A DNA stretch of 34,995 bases from an uncultured Atopobiaceae bacterium (GTDB lineage Bacteria > Actinomycetota > Coriobacteriia > Coriobacteriales > Atopobiaceae). The stretch covers positions 1 to 34,995 of the forward strand of contig CANQFP010000008.1 of NCBI GenBank assembly GCA_947599965.1. Direction: 5' to 3'. Shown in pieces: positions 25,631 to 34,995 of this stretch. Each line of letters opens with the position of its first letter. Position 1 is the stretch's first letter. Position numbers and translations under genes: made by a program. Under the pieces are notes generated by a model. It did not search any database, had not been told where the DNA came from, and saw only the letters and a list, made by a program, of their open reading frames with translations.

Positions 25631-26703
25631 TGCGCGTATCGAAGCGGTGGCGCGGGGGCGCGGGAAGTTTCGGGAGCTACCTCGCAGACCGGGCGGTGAC
25701 CATCGCCTGCTGGCTCTGCGCGACGGGCATCGTCGCCGTGATCCTCACCTACACGGCGGTCAACCGGGGAATCCTCCTCCTCGCCGCGTGCACGCTCCTC
25801 GGCGCCCTCGTCCTCGCGCTCGGCATCGGCTACGCCTCCCATCGGCGCTTCTGGGCTTCCGTCTCCGCCATCGCCGACGAGGACGTCTCGCCGATCGACG
25901 CCGCCCAGGATCTGCCCTATCCGGCGAACGGAGCCGAGCGAGCCGTCGACGCCGCCTTCGTGGCGGTGGCGCGCGCCGCGGCCGATGGGATCGCCCGCAG
26001 TCGCAGGGACGCGGCGGACTACCGCGCCTTCGTCGAGGCCTGGAGCCACGAGGTCAAGACCCCCATCCATGCGGCGACGCTCCTCGCCGCGGGAGATCCC
26101 ACGCCCTCGGGGCAAGCCATCGCCGGCGAGCTCGAGCGCGTGGATGGCTACGTGGAGCAGGCGCTCTACTACGCGCGCTCCACGAGCGTCGATCGGGATT
26201 TCTCCGTACGCCTCGCGCCGCTCGCCCAGATCGTCACCGAGACGCTCCACGCCAAGACGAACCTCCTGCTCTCGCAGTCCGTGGGCGTGCGGCTCGGCGA
26301 CCTCGGGTTCTCCGTGCTCTGCGACGCGAAGTGGGTGCGCTTCATGCTCGGCCAGCTCGTGGACAACGCCTGCAAGTACCGCGATCCGAACCGCCCCCAG
26401 ACGCTCACCTTCACGGCCAGGCGCGAGCACGGGGGCACTGCGGACGAGCGGGTGATCCTCGACGTCGTCGATTGCGGTCTCGGCATACCGGCCGCCGATC
26501 TGCCGCGGATCTTCGACAAGGGCTTCGTCGGCGAGAACGGCCGGCGGGCGGGGCAGGCCGCCTCGACGGGCATCGGGCTCTACCTCGTGAGACTCTTGGC
26601 CGAAAAGACCGGCCTCGGCGTGCACGTGAGATCCGCTGAGGGCGAGGGGGCGACGTTCTCGCTCGTCTTTCCGATGAATCGCATGCGCTACCTGGAGCGC
26701 TAG
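25630..26703 (+). CDS. Intramembrane-sensing histidine kinase (BceS-type)
   Basis: A 357-aa kinase. Two transmembrane helices (about 22-41 and 47-68) are joined by a loop of only a few residues, so there is no extracellular sensor domain. The dimerisation/phosphoacceptor helix carries His140 in WSHEVKTPIHA; the ATPase domain has LVDNACKYRD (N box), DCGLGIP (G1) and STGIGLYLV (G2). BceS-type kinases take their signal from the partner ABC permease, consistent with the transporter genes in this operon. The start ATG overlaps the UvrA-like stop (TGATG). It is the last gene of the operon. Confidence 0.92.
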
Positions 26704-26714
26704 ACGGGCTCGGA

Positions 26715-26730
26715 GGCCCGCGCCCGGGCC
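26715..26730. terminator. Hairpin between convergent kinase and CapA-like genes
   Basis: GGCCCG/CGGGCC with loop CGCC fills most of the 29-base gap between the two convergent stops. It probably serves both strands, but no T run is present. Confidence 0.5.
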
Positions 26731-26732
26731 CC

Positions 26733-28472
26733 TCACATGTCGATGTCCACGACCTCGGGGTCGATGATGTCGGTCGTGTAGGAGCGCACGTAGCCCAGGG
26801 GGTCGTCCATCCATCCGAGGACGTCATGCTGGCGCGCGAGCTCCTCGGTGTAGTTCTTCAGCTGGTAGACCGTGTGACCCGTGCCGCCCGAGAAGTGGTT
26901 CACGAGCGGGATCCACGTGGGATCGGCGATGGAGATCGTGCCCTCGGCGTCTCGTTCGATGTCGCAGGTGAAGCACCCCTCGACGTTGTTGAAGGGATCC
27001 TGCTGGTTGCTCACGAAGTTGCCGAGCGAGAAGACCGTGAGGGTCCTGTGGCCCGCGTAGGGGTTCTCGGAGGAGCCGTCGTTTCCGCCTTCGGAGGTGC
27101 CGGAGGAAACGGTGGGGGAGGCGTCGATCCATTCCACGGGCTCGATCACGTGGGCGCCGAAGCCGAGGATGAGATCCACCCCGTTATCCGCCATGAACTG
27201 CGCGCAGTCGCGCTGCGACTGGTTGGGCTCGTTTGCGTACTCGTCGCCCCAGCTCATGGCCACGATCACGCATTCGGCGAGCTCGTGGGCCTTGTCGATG
27301 TCCTCCTTCACCTTCGTCCGATCGTTCGAATCGGCGATCGCCCACTTCACGTCGTCGGGCAGCACGTAGCCGTTCAGGTAGTCCTGGTAGGCGAGGAAGG
27401 CGAAGGTGATGCCGTTCTTCTCGAAGACGCGGATGCGGTCGCGGTCCTCCTGGCTCGTGAAGGTGCCGGTGACCACCACCTCGGGGTGCTCGGCCCACGT
27501 GGCGCTCATGTTCCGGATGCCCTCGAGGCCGCCGTCCCAGGCGTGGTTCGTGGCGGTGGTGGCGAGGTTGAAGCCGAAGGCTGCGATGTCGGCGGCGTCA
27601 TCGGAGGGTGTGTTGAACGAGGGGTAGCCGCTGATGCCGCGATCGTCTCCGCCCATCGGGGTCTCGATGTCGATGAAGTTGATGTCGTGGGTCTCCACGA
27701 TATCGCGAATGCCCTGGTAGAGCACCGTGAAGTCGTAGAGACCGTCGTCCATCTGCCCCTCGGCGGCGTCGGCGGTGTTGATCACCGGCACGTGCATGAG
27801 GTTGTCGCCCACGGCGGAGAGCGAGACGGAGGCCTCGCCCTTGGTGGGGGTCACGCCCTGGGCGCTCTCGTCATCCTCGGTGGCCGGGTCGTCGGTGAGG
27901 GGCGGCACGTAGAGCCCGTCGAGGCCCTCGGAGGGCGAGGTCACCGGCGGATTGAAGGCGCCGAGGGCGAAGGCCGCCACGAGGCCGATGGCGAGGGCGG
28001 CGAGGCAGCACGCCGCCACGATGGCGATGACGGTCGATTTCCCGGGGCCGGAGTTCGAAGAAGCCGGGGAAGGTGAGACGGCGCGGGCCTCGGTGTTCGC
28101 CCCATCCTTCCTTCGGCGGGCGGGGCGCGTGATCGGGCGAGCCGGCTTCTCCCGAGCGCTCGGCTGCTCGGTGGGGCGTTCCGCGAGCTCGGAGGAGGCG
28201 TCGCGAGCGCTTCGCGCCGTGGCCCTTGGCCTCGAGGGGTGCTCGGTGTCGATGCGGCGGGCGGAGCGCGCGTGGGCTCCCCGACGCAGCTCCTCGGCAT
28301 CCATCTCGGTGGTGTGGCCGGCGAGCGAGCCGATCCTCGCCCGCTCCGCACGGCTCGTCTGCGCCCGGTTCGCCTCTTCGGCGGCCACGTCGGCCGAGAT
28401 CGTGCGCTGGGCCCGATGGAGCCCGCTCGTATTCGAGCGCGGCGTGGGCTTGCGCTTGCGGGGGGCGGCCAT
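26733..28472 (-). CDS. CapA-family (metallophosphatase-like) membrane-anchored protein
   Basis: A 579-aa protein: a highly basic, disordered cytoplasmic N-terminus (about 1-140), one transmembrane helix (about 143-170), then an extracellular CapA/PgsA domain. Domain motifs: SAVGDNLMH at its start, DINFIDIETPMGG, SYPSFN-like GYPSFNTP, ATTATNHAWDGG, VIVAMSWGDEY, GFGAHVIEPVEW and FSLGNFVSNQ. CapA proteins act in poly-gamma-glutamate or capsule assembly, but many actinobacterial members are of unknown role and no other pgs/cap gene is here. It follows lemA by 9 bases and is probably co-transcribed. The C-terminus (IDPEVVDIDM) is echoed by a remnant upstream at 29123-29281. Confidence 0.9.
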   Translation of the reverse strand: MAAPRKRKPTPRSNTSGLHRAQRTISADVAAEEANRAQTSRAERARIGSLAGHTTEMDAEELRRGAHARSARRIDTEHPSRPRATARSARDASSELAERPTEQPSAREKPARPITRPARRRKDGANTEARAVSPSPASSNSGPGKSTVIAIVAACCLAALAIGLVAAFALGAFNPPVTSPSEGLDGLYVPPLTDDPATEDDESAQGVTPTKGEASVSLSAVGDNLMHVPVINTADAAEGQMDDGLYDFTVLYQGIRDIVETHDINFIDIETPMGGDDRGISGYPSFNTPSDDAADIAAFGFNLATTATNHAWDGGLEGIRNMSATWAEHPEVVVTGTFTSQEDRDRIRVFEKNGITFAFLAYQDYLNGYVLPDDVKWAIADSNDRTKVKEDIDKAHELAECVIVAMSWGDEYANEPNQSQRDCAQFMADNGVDLILGFGAHVIEPVEWIDASPTVSSGTSEGGNDGSSENPYAGHRTLTVFSLGNFVSNQQDPFNNVEGCFTCDIERDAEGTISIADPTWIPLVNHFSGGTGHTVYQLKNYTEELARQHDVLGWMDDPLGYVRSYTTDIIDPEVVDIDM

Positions 28473-28481
28473 GGCGCCCCC

Positions 28482-29048
28482 CTAGAACGTGACGTTCGGG
28501 ACGGAGCGCGCCTCGGCCTCCGTGACCTCGAAGCCGTCCCTCGGCTCGAAGGAGCCGATGCCGGCGAGGAGGTTGCCGGGGAAGGTCTGGATGGAGGTGT
28601 TGTAGGCGTAGACGCAGTCGTTGTAGGACTGGCGCGCGTAGACGATGCGATCCTCCGCCTCCTGGAGCGAATTCTGGAGGGCGAGGAAGTTCTGGCTGGC
28701 GATGAGCTCGGGGTAGCCCTCGGCGACGGCGAAGAGCTGGCGGAGCGCGCTCGTGATCTGGTTGTTCGCCTCCATGACCTGCTCGGGGGTCGTGGCGGCC
28801 GAGGCCAGGGCGCGTGCCTCGGTGACGGCTTCGAAGACGCCCTTCTCGTGGCCGGCGTAGCCCTTGACGGTCTCCACGAGGTTCGGGATGAGGTCGTTTC
28901 GGCGCTGGAGGTTCGCGTCGATGTTCTGCCAGGCGTTGTCCACGCGGTTTCGCTTGGACACGATGCCGTTGTAGATGGCGATGACCGCGATGACGATGGC
29001 CACGATGATGACGACCACGATGATGAGCAGGATGATGCCGGGGGTCAT
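28482..29048 (-). CDS. LemA family protein
   Basis: A 188-aa protein with a short outside N-terminus, one strongly hydrophobic helix (about 4-26) and a coiled three-helix LemA domain: NRVDNAWQNIDANLQRRNDL, then IPNLVETVKGYAGHE and YNDCVYAYNTSIQTFPGN. LemA proteins are widespread envelope proteins of undefined biochemical function. AAAGGAG lies at good spacing before the ATG, and a TACAAT box is seen on the minus strand at 29076-29081. It heads a likely lemA-capA unit. Confidence 0.94.
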   Translation of the reverse strand: MTPGIILLIIVVVIIVAIVIAVIAIYNGIVSKRNRVDNAWQNIDANLQRRNDLIPNLVETVKGYAGHEKGVFEAVTEARALASAATTPEQVMEANNQITSALRQLFAVAEGYPELIASQNFLALQNSLQEAEDRIVYARQSYNDCVYAYNTSIQTFPGNLLAGIGSFEPRDGFEVTEAEARSVPNVTF

Positions 29049-29075
29049 GGGAGCTCCTTTGCGCCGGGTTGCCCC

Positions 29076-29081
29076 ATTGTA
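29076..29081 (-). promoter_or_regulatory. Candidate -10 box for lemA
   Basis: TACAAT on the minus strand, 28 bases upstream of the lemA start. No convincing -35 hexamer is seen at 16-18 bp. Confidence 0.3.
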
Positions 29082-29122
29082 GAAGACCTGCCCACGGCGA
29101 ACCCCAACCTCGCTGCGGGCGG

Positions 29123-29281
29123 CTACAGGTCGATGGCCACGACCTCGGGATCGATCACCTGCAACGTGAAGTCGCGCGCCCAGCAGACGACGTCGCCCTT
29201 GGCGGCGAGGACGTCGTGGGTGGTGGCGTGCTCGCGTGCTTCGGCCGGGAGGTTCGCTTCGAGCCCGATGCCACGGGCGCC
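29123..29281 (-). pseudogene. Remnant of a CapA-like gene (C-terminal end only)
   Basis: In the minus strand, directly after the ychF stop and in a different frame, about 50 codons end in IDPEVVAIDL and a TAG stop. They resemble the CapA-like protein's end: EAREHATTHDVL versus TEELARQHDVL, and then IDPEVVAIDL versus IDPEVVDIDM. No start codon, ribosome-binding site or upstream CapA domain remains. The best reading is the surviving 3' scrap of a duplicated or replaced capA paralogue. Confidence 0.65.
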
Positions 29282-29283
29282 GC

Positions 29284-30348
29284 CTAGACGTTGAAGCGGA
29301 AGTGGCAGACGTCGCCGTCCCGCATGACGTAGTCGCGACCCTCCATGCGGAGCTTGCCCACGGCGCGGCACCCGGCCTCGCCGCCGAGCTCGACGAAGTC
29401 CTCGTAGCTCGCGACCTCGGCCTTGATGAAGCCCCGCTCGAAATCGGAGTGGATGACGCCCGCCGCCTCCGGGGCCTTCGCGCCCTTGCGGACGGTCCAG
29501 GCGCGCACCTCCATGGGACCCGCGGTGAAGAAGCTCTGGAGCCCGAGGGTGTCGTAGGCGACCTGCGCCAGCCGCTCGAGGCCGGAGCGCTCGAGCCCGA
29601 GGGATTCGAGGAACTCGGCCGCGTCGTCGGCGTCGAGCTCGGCGAGCTCGGCCTCCACCTCGCAGCAAATCGGGATGGGCGCCTGCCCGGCGAGCGGGGC
29701 GAGTTCTTCGCCGAGGGCGTCTTCGTCGACGTTGGCCACGTAGATGACCGGCTTCATCGTGAGGAGGAAGAGGGTCTTCGCGAGCGCGCGCTCCGCCTCG
29801 TCCATCTCGAGGTCGGCGGCACGGCGTCCCTCGTCGAGCCAGCTCCGGAGGCGCTTGGCGAGGGTGAGCGTGGCGGCCGCCTCGGCGTCCTTGCGCGATT
29901 CCTTCTCGAGGCGCGGGATCTGCCGCTCGAGGGTGGCGAGGTCGGCGAGGATGAGTTCGGTCTGGATGGTCTCCACGTCGGAGGCGGGGTCCACGCGCCC
30001 GTCCACGTGCACCACGTCGGGGTCGGAGAAGTAGCGCACGACCTCGCAGATGGCCGAGGTCTCCCGGATGTTCGCGAGGAACTGGTTGCCGAGGCCCTCG
30101 CCCTCGGAGGCGCCCTTCACGAGCCCCGCGATGTCGACGAACTCCACCGTGGCGGGCACGATGCGCCCCGGGTTGACGATGGCGGCGAGCTGCCCGAGGC
30201 GCTCGTCCGGCACGTCCACGACGCCCACGTTGGGCTCGATAGTGGCGAAGGGATAGTTCGCGGCGAGGCCGCTGCGCTTCGTGAGTGCGGTGAAGAGCGT
30301 GGACTTGCCCACGTTGGGCAGGCCGACGATGCCGATCGAGAGCGCCAT
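29284..30348 (-). CDS. ychF: Redox-/ribosome-associated ATPase YchF (OLA1 family)
   Basis: A 354-aa Obg-family P-loop protein. P-loop GLPNVGKS (9-16), G3 region [10 protein letters not shown], a coiled-coil insertion (roughly 130-200), and a C-terminal TGS-like domain with [30 protein letters not shown] and the ending [15 protein letters not shown]. The G4 element reads NVDE rather than NKxD, as is usual for YchF/OLA1, which prefers ATP. It binds the ribosome and modulates stress and translation. The start lies two bases past the polyferredoxin stop, and the stop-proximal GAGGAG of that gene is its ribosome-binding site, so the two are coupled. Confidence 0.96.
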   Translation of the reverse strand: MALSIGIVGLPNVGKSTLFTALTKRSGLAANYPFATIEPNVGVVDVPDERLGQLAAIVNPGRIVPATVEFVDIAGLVKGASEGEGLGNQFLANIRETSAICEVVRYFSDPDVVHVDGRVDPASDVETIQTELILADLATLERQIPRLEKESRKDAEAAATLTLAKRLRSWLDEGRRAADLEMDEAERALAKTLFLLTMKPVIYVANVDEDALGEELAPLAGQAPIPICCEVEAELAELDADDAAEFLESLGLERSGLERLAQVAYDTLGLQSFFTAGPMEVRAWTVRKGAKAPEAAGVIHSDFERGFIKAEVASYEDFVELGGEAGCRAVGKLRMEGRDYVMRDGDVCHFRFNV

Positions 30349-30350
30349 GG

Positions 30351-31673
30351 CTACTCCTCCCGCGTGCCGGTCGCGTCATCCGCGGCGCCTGCGCTCGCGG
30401 CATCGCCGACGCGCTCGAGGAAGTCGAGGCCCTTGTTGAGCGCCTTCATGCCCTCGGCCTTGAGGCGCTCGATCTCGGCCTTCTGCTCCTGGGCGCTCAC
30501 CTGGGCCGTCTTGGCCTCGTCATCGGGAAGCACGAGGTCTGAGGCGTCGATGTAATCCGGCTCGAGGGCCTTCGTCGGGCAGACGTGGAAGCAGGCCCCG
30601 CACTGGGTGCAGAACGCGTTTTCGCAGAGCCAGCGCCCCTCGGGCGTGAGCTCGATGGCATGGGTGGGGCAGACCTTCTCGCAGTCGCCGCAGAGCGTGC
30701 AGCGGTCGGGGTCGCAGACCGGTTCGTAGAGGTCGATGTTCTCGGCGAGTGAGGGGTGCTTCTGGAGCATGGCCATGAGGAGCTTGCGGCGATCGAGTAT
30801 GAGGCGCCGCTGCTTCTTGGCGGTGGTCGTGCCCATGGCCTGATCGATGGTGCGGGTGAGGCGGTTCAGCTGGGCCGTGTGGCCCTGGATCTGCCGGGAG
30901 ACGCGCTGGGCCACGCTCATCACCGGGTTCGAGCGGCTGAGGAGGCGTTGGCCCGAGCTGACGATGTTGTCCACGAACTCCTGGCGCTGCCAACTGCGAC
31001 GCACCTCGTGGGTGAGCTCGCCCTCCTCCACCTCGAGCCCGAGACCGAAGCCGCACCATTCCTCGGCGCGACCGATGGCGTCGGTGTAGGCCTCCTCGCC
31101 CGTCGTGGTGCGGCAGGTCTCGCAGAGGCCCAGCGGCAGGTAGACCGAGACGTTCGGGTAGTCCGCCATCACGGACGCCCAGACCTCGCTCGGCACGACC
31201 CCCACGCAGGGGAGGATGACCTCGTTGGCCTCGGGCAGGCGGTTCATCGCCCGGGTGCAGGTGACGTAGGCCGTCTCGTGGCTCATCGCGGCGGCCGCGA
31301 TGGTGTCGTAGAGGTAGCGCGGCGCGTACTCGCGCACGAAGTAGCACTCGTTCGGGCAGGCCTCGACGCAGAGACCGCACTTGATGCAGGTGTCCGCGAG
31401 CTCGATGGCGCCCTCGTCGATGGTGATGGCGTCCACCGGGCAGATCTCCACGCAGCGCTCGCAGGTCTTCGGGTCGCGCGAGCGGCAGGAGGTGCAGGGG
31501 ATCACGTTGGCGCGCGGCCGCTTCTTGTAGTCCGCGGGGTTCCACACGGGCTCGCTTCCGGGCTCGGCCGCCAGCGTGTTCGCGATCGACGTGAGCGGAT
31601 TGCCGATGGCCTTGAGGTCACCGGTGATGTCGATGATGTCGTCGAGGAAGTCGCGCTTGGGCGCATCCGCCAT
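30351..31673 (-). CDS. Polyferredoxin-like protein with paired 4Fe-4S motifs at both ends
   Basis: A 440-aa predicted cytosolic protein. N-terminal cysteine cluster CTSCRSRDPKTCERCVEICP, then CIKCGLCVEACP; a middle region (about 130-215) with further cysteines (TCTR, LPCVG, GLCETCR, EWCG); a helical basic segment with RRSWQRQEF and KKQRRLILDRRK; then CTLCGDCEKVCP and CTQCGACFHVCP near 330-375, and a charged coiled tail. Two bacterial ferredoxin pairs imply electron transfer. No catalytic partner is adjacent and I do not recognise the middle domain. The ATG at 31673 is chosen because AAGGAGG lies six bases upstream; the TTG two codons earlier is rejected. Confidence 0.85.
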   Translation of the reverse strand: MADAPKRDFLDDIIDITGDLKAIGNPLTSIANTLAAEPGSEPVWNPADYKKRPRANVIPCTSCRSRDPKTCERCVEICPVDAITIDEGAIELADTCIKCGLCVEACPNECYFVREYAPRYLYDTIAAAAMSHETAYVTCTRAMNRLPEANEVILPCVGVVPSEVWASVMADYPNVSVYLPLGLCETCRTTTGEEAYTDAIGRAEEWCGFGLGLEVEEGELTHEVRRSWQRQEFVDNIVSSGQRLLSRSNPVMSVAQRVSRQIQGHTAQLNRLTRTIDQAMGTTTAKKQRRLILDRRKLLMAMLQKHPSLAENIDLYEPVCDPDRCTLCGDCEKVCPTHAIELTPEGRWLCENAFCTQCGACFHVCPTKALEPDYIDASDLVLPDDEAKTAQVSAQEQKAEIERLKAEGMKALNKGLDFLERVGDAASAGAADDATGTREE

Positions 31674-31768
31674 GACCAACCTCCTTAGAAGGACATGAGA
31701 ACCATACAGGTTTTCCGCGCGCGAGCGGCGCGAACGCGATGCGCGAGTGGGAGCGGGCGTGCCGGCGC

Positions 31769-31785
31769 CTCCGACGAGCCCGGAG
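31769..31785 (-). terminator. Weak hairpin after LCP gene
   Basis: CTCCG/CGGAG with a 7-nt loop, six bases beyond the LCP stop. There is no clear T run, so support is weak. Confidence 0.3.
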
Positions 31786-31790
31786 CGGTC

Positions 31791-33221
31791 TTAGAGCAGA
31801 TCGACGGAGTTCGCCATGTCGAGGCCGAGCACGACGATCACGTCGCTGTCGGTCTCGTAGACGCCCTGCCAGTCCTCCACGTCGATGGAGCCGCCCAGCG
31901 CCCGGGCCACCGCCTCGGCCGCGCTCTTGTTCTCGGGCGAGGAGTAGGCCACCACCGAGTAGTCGTAGGAGTTGTTGGCGTTGCCGGTGGTCGTCTCGTA
32001 GCCGTGCGTGTCGAGCGAGGCGGCCACGCGGCTCGCGAGGCCCGCGATGCCGGTGCCGTTCAGCACGAGCACCGTGGCGTCCACGTCGGTGGGCGTATCC
32101 GGATCGAAGGTGAGGCTCTGGAGGTCGCCGTCGCCGTTCTTGATGTTCTCGGTGGCGGAGCCCGCGAGCCCGGCCGTCTGGTCCTCGTCCGCATCGGAGT
32201 AGGGGGAGAGGCCATTGTCCACGCGGGCCATCATCGTCTGCCAGGCCTCGGTGTTGAGCAGCTCGTACCAGCCGCCGTTTTGGTAGAGCGAGGTGGTCGG
32301 CGTCATGCCGGAGTAGACGTTCTTGTCGAGGTCGACGCCGCGCATCTCCTCGGCCAGGTGCAGAAGGTCGGTGACGCTCATGTCGGTCGTCACCATCTCG
32401 GCCAGGTGGCTGATGGTGTTGGCGAGGGTGAGCGGATCGACCGCCATGATCTTCTTGGCGATGGCGGCGATGACCATGCGCTGGTTGGCGGCGCGGAAGA
32501 CGTCGCCGTCGCCGTAGTCGTCGTAGGCGTGGCGCGAACGGCAGAGGGTGAGCGCCTGGGCGCCGTCCAGGGTCTGGGGACCGGCGGAGATGGGCTCGCC
32601 CGCGTAAGGGTCGTTGATGTCGATGGGCACGTCCACCTCGATGCCGCCGAGGCTGTCCACGAGCTCGTCGAACTCGTCGAAGTTCACCTCGGCGAAGTGG
32701 GAGATGGGCACGCCGGCGAGCTCGCTCACCACGTTGATGACGTAGGAGGGGCCGCCGAAGGAGTAGGCGCTGTTGAGCTTGTTCACGCCGTACTCGTCCA
32801 TGTCCACGAGCAGGTCGCGGTGGAGCGAGACGAGGGTCACCTGCTTCTGGGGCGGGTCGATGCGCGCGAGGATGATGGTGTCGGAGCGATAGGCGGAATC
32901 GTCGTCGCCGTACTCGGCGCTCTCGGCGCGATCCTGGTTGCGGTCGACGCCGAGGAGCAGCATGTAGAAGGGGTCGTCCACGCTCTCGGTGTCGGTGAGG
33001 GTCTGGCGGATCTCATCGTCGACGCCCTCGTTCAGGTTCGCCTGGACGCCCATCGCCCACACGACCACCGCGGCGGCCGCCGCGCCGATCACGCACGCGA
33101 CGGAGACGAGGGTGATGATGAGGGCCTTCTTCCGCGAGCGCTTCTTGCGCTGCTTGGAGTAGTAGTCGACGTCGTCGCGATCCCAACCGATGGGTGCGGA
33201 CGACATGCCCTGCTCTGTCAT
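31791..33221 (-). CDS. LytR-CpsA-Psr (LCP) family glycopolymer transferase with LytR_C domain
   Basis: A 476-aa protein: cytoplasmic basic N-terminus ([11 protein letters not shown]), one transmembrane helix (about 35-58), an extracellular LCP domain (about 85-250) and a C-terminal LytR_C domain (about 360-470, [20 protein letters not shown]). LCP hallmarks are present: [39 protein letters not shown] and the phosphate-binding [10 protein letters not shown] ... FRAANQR arginines. LCP enzymes attach anionic polymers from lipid carriers to peptidoglycan. An ATG at 33221 is preferred over an in-frame TTG at 33236; neither has a strong ribosome-binding site, so the start is uncertain by a few codons. 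Confidence 0.93.
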   Translation of the reverse strand: MTEQGMSSAPIGWDRDDVDYYSKQRKKRSRKKALIITLVSVACVIGAAAAAVVVWAMGVQANLNEGVDDEIRQTLTDTESVDDPFYMLLLGVDRNQDRAESAEYGDDDSAYRSDTIILARIDPPQKQVTLVSLHRDLLVDMDEYGVNKLNSAYSFGGPSYVINVVSELAGVPISHFAEVNFDEFDELVDSLGGIEVDVPIDINDPYAGEPISAGPQTLDGAQALTLCRSRHAYDDYGDGDVFRAANQRMVIAAIAKKIMAVDPLTLANTISHLAEMVTTDMSVTDLLHLAEEMRGVDLDKNVYSGMTPTTSLYQNGGWYELLNTEAWQTMMARVDNGLSPYSDADEDQTAGLAGSATENIKNGDGDLQSLTFDPDTPTDVDATVLVLNGTGIAGLASRVAASLDTHGYETTTGNANNSYDYSVVAYSSPENKSAAEAVARALGGSIDVEDWQGVYETDSDVIVVLGLDMANSVDLL

Positions 33222-33424
33222 GTCGCGCTTTTTCAAGCGGACCCCCGCGCTCCCGTGCCCTGCGATCTCGGCGACCGAGACCGGTGCCGCAGATGCAATT
33301 CATCCTCGGCGTTGACTCGCATATAGTAGCCCGTGGGGCCACCCCGTGGGCGAAAGTTCACAGTACCTTGAGAAAGCGTGGCCCGGCAACGCGGCCCAAC
33401 GCCGCTCATATCTTGGGAGACGCC

Positions 33425-34995
33425 ATGCAGACGGTCTACGTGTTGGATTTCGGAGCCCAGTACGCCCAGCTCATCGCTCGGCGCGTGCGCGATCTTCACG
33501 TGTACTCCGAGGTCATCCCCTGCGACATCTCAGCGGAGGAGCTCGCCGCGCTCGAGCCGGCGGCCCTCATCCTCTCCGGCGGCCCGGCCTCGGTCTACGC
33601 CGAGGACGCCCCCTCCATGGATCCCGCCATCTTCGAGCTCGACATTCCCATCCTCGGGCTGTGCTACGGCCAGCAGATGATGGCCGTCTCCCTCGGCGGA
33701 GAGGTGGGCCACACCGACGTCGGCGAGTACGGCCCCGCCGAGCTCACCCGCGGATGCGCCTCCGTGCTCCTCACGGGCACCCCCGACGTGCAGACCGTCT
33801 GGATGAGCCATCGCGACGCCGTCTCGCGCCCGCCCGAGGGCTTCATGGTCACGGCCACCACCGAGGCATGCCCCGTGGCCGCCATGGAGAATCCCCAGCG
33901 TCGCCTCTACGCCACGCAGTTCCATCCCGAGGTGCACCACACGAGCGCCGGCATGAAGATGCTCTCGAACTTCCTCTTCGCCATCGCCGGCCTCGAGCCC
34001 ACGTGGACCATGGCCGGCTTCATCGAGGAGCAGGTGGCCACGATCCGCGAGATCGTGGGCGAGGATCGCGTCATCTGCGCCCTCTCGGGTGGCGTCGACA
34101 GCGCCGTCTGCGCCGCGCTCGTGCACCGCGCCGTGGGAGACAAGCTCACCTGCGTCTTCGTCGACCACGGGCTGCTTCGCGCGGGCGAGGCCGAGGGCGT
34201 CGAGGAGGTCTTCGGGCGTGCCTTCGGCATCCCCCTCGTGGCCGTGCAGGCCCAGCAGCGCTACCTCGATCTCCTCGCCGGCGTCGACGATCCCGAGGAG
34301 AAGCGCCGGCGCATCGGCGGCGAGTTCTGGAAGGTCTTCTTCGAGGAGGCCGCCAAGCTCGGCGAGGTGCGCTATCTCGCCCAGGGCACGATCTACCCCG
34401 ACATCATCGAGAGCGGGGCGCGCAAGACGGGCGGCAAGGCGGCCACCATCAAGAGCCACCACAACCTCATCCCGTTCCCGCCCGGCGTCTCCTTCGATCT
34501 CATCGAGCCTCTCGACCACCTCTTCAAGGACGAGGTGCGCGAGCTCGGCGAGGAGCTCGGCCTGCCCTCCGAGCTCGTCTGGCGTCAGCCCTTTCCCGGC
34601 CCCGGCCTCGCCATCCGCATCCTCGGTGCCGTGACATCCGAGAAGCTCGAGCTCGTGCGCGCCGCCGATGCCATCGTGCGCGAGGAGCTCGACGCCTACA
34701 ACGCGCGCCTCTTCGCCGAGACCGGCGAGCGCAACAGTGCCCACGCCTGCTGGCAGTACTTCGCCGTGCTCCCCGATGTGAAGAGCGTCGGCGTGATGGG
34801 CGACGAGCGCACCTACGAGCGCCCGATCATCCTCCGTGCCGTCGAGAGCGCCGACGCCATGACCGCCGACTGGGCACGCTTGCCCTACGACGTCCTCGCC
34901 CAGATCTCGCGCCGCATCGTCGGCGAGGTGGCCGGCATCAACCGCGTCGTCTACGACATCACGTCGAAGCCACCGGCTACCATCGAGTGGGAATA
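33425..34995 (+). CDS. guaA: GMP synthase (glutamine-hydrolysing); stop codon cut by window end
   Basis: 523 codons followed by TA at the window edge; canonical GuaA ends PPATIEWE exactly here, so only the last stop base is missing. The N-terminal class I amidotransferase has nucleophile Cys80 in LGLCYGQQ and the His167/Glu169 pair in FHPEV. The ATP-pyrophosphatase P-loop is SGGVDS (221-226), with [11 protein letters not shown] and [12 protein letters not shown] following. The C-terminal dimerisation domain has [11 protein letters not shown]-like sequence and [12 protein letters not shown]. It converts XMP to GMP in purine synthesis. The start ATG follows GGGAG at 33414-33418. It is divergent from the LCP gene; no guanine riboswitch was recognised in the leader. 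Confidence 0.97.
   Translation, partial: MQTVYVLDFGAQYAQLIARRVRDLHVYSEVIPCDISAEELAALEPAALILSGGPASVYAEDAPSMDPAIFELDIPILGLCYGQQMMAVSLGGEVGHTDVGEYGPAELTRGCASVLLTGTPDVQTVWMSHRDAVSRPPEGFMVTATTEACPVAAMENPQRRLYATQFHPEVHHTSAGMKMLSNFLFAIAGLEPTWTMAGFIEEQVATIREIVGEDRVICALSGGVDSAVCAALVHRAVGDKLTCVFVDHGLLRAGEAEGVEEVFGRAFGIPLVAVQAQQRYLDLLAGVDDPEEKRRRIGGEFWKVFFEEAAKLGEVRYLAQGTIYPDIIESGARKTGGKAATIKSHHNLIPFPPGVSFDLIEPLDHLFKDEVRELGEELGLPSELVWRQPFPGPGLAIRILGAVTSEKLELVRAADAIVREELDAYNARLFAETGERNSAHACWQYFAVLPDVKSVGVMGDERTYERPIILRAVESADAMTADWARLPYDVLAQISRRIVGEVAGINRVVYDITSKPPATIEWE

Noticed and set aside
33237-33424. Guanine or other purine riboswitch ahead of guaA
   Set aside because: No purine aptamer core was recognisable. 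TTGACT (33312) and TATAGT (33322) are too close to form one promoter.

Overview
The window is GC-rich, densely packed chromosomal DNA with strongly G/C-ended codons and frequent TAG stops. The gene set points to an anaerobic actinobacterium of the class Coriobacteriia (Eggerthella/Collinsella/Olsenella relatives). It includes a flavodiiron protein, an EF-G-like paralogue, an NRAMP-related magnesium transporter paired with an MgtE-like protein, PRC-barrel proteins, LCP/LemA/CapA envelope proteins and a polyferredoxin. This placement is inferred from gene content; there is no rRNA or marker phylogeny here. It looks like core and envelope chromosome with two accessory-looking spots. I see no prophage, CRISPR array, tRNA, rRNA or transposase.

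Layout. 1-1101 is the 3' part of a radical SAM gene with a terminator. 1185-4177 is a repeat island: short tandem repeats, then a ~248 bp inverted repeat pair (1257-1504 and 3931-4177) flanking a divergent gene pair, mtnA (-) and a DUF559-like PD-(D/E)XK nuclease gene (+). 4510-9555 holds an EF-G-like GTPase, a flavodiiron protein, a CopZ-like metallochaperone and a CNNM/CorC-type membrane protein. 9639-13915 is a run of envelope-related or unknown genes: a stand-alone protein resembling the cyanophycin synthetase N-domain, a YtxH protein, a PRC-barrel protein and a membrane-anchored NodB-type deacetylase that lacks its metal-binding histidines. 13940-17101 (-) is a two-gene, translationally coupled magnesium unit. 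17308-18831 is an MFS exporter, followed by a 187 bp inverted-repeat-bounded spacer.

19219-26703 is a tight six-gene operon: a 46-aa membrane peptide, a BceA-like ATPase, a BceB-like permease, an OmpR-type regulator, a UvrA paralogue without the UvrB-binding region, and an intramembrane-sensing kinase. An 11-bp-spaced direct repeat upstream (19128-19148) is a plausible autoregulatory site. This looks like a peptide-antibiotic sensing and detoxification module with an unexpected DNA-damage-recognition ATPase inside it.

26733-33221 (-) holds CapA-like, LemA, a decayed CapA C-terminal remnant, YchF, a polyferredoxin and an LCP ligase. guaA (+) starts at 33425 and runs to the window edge, which cuts its stop codon after two bases.

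The two strongest leads are the inverted-repeat island built from an 18-nt unit around the DUF559 gene, and the Bce-type operon carrying uvrA2. The unusual active sites (NodB, NRAMP, EF-G-like) are read directly from the sequence. Their functional meaning is inference.
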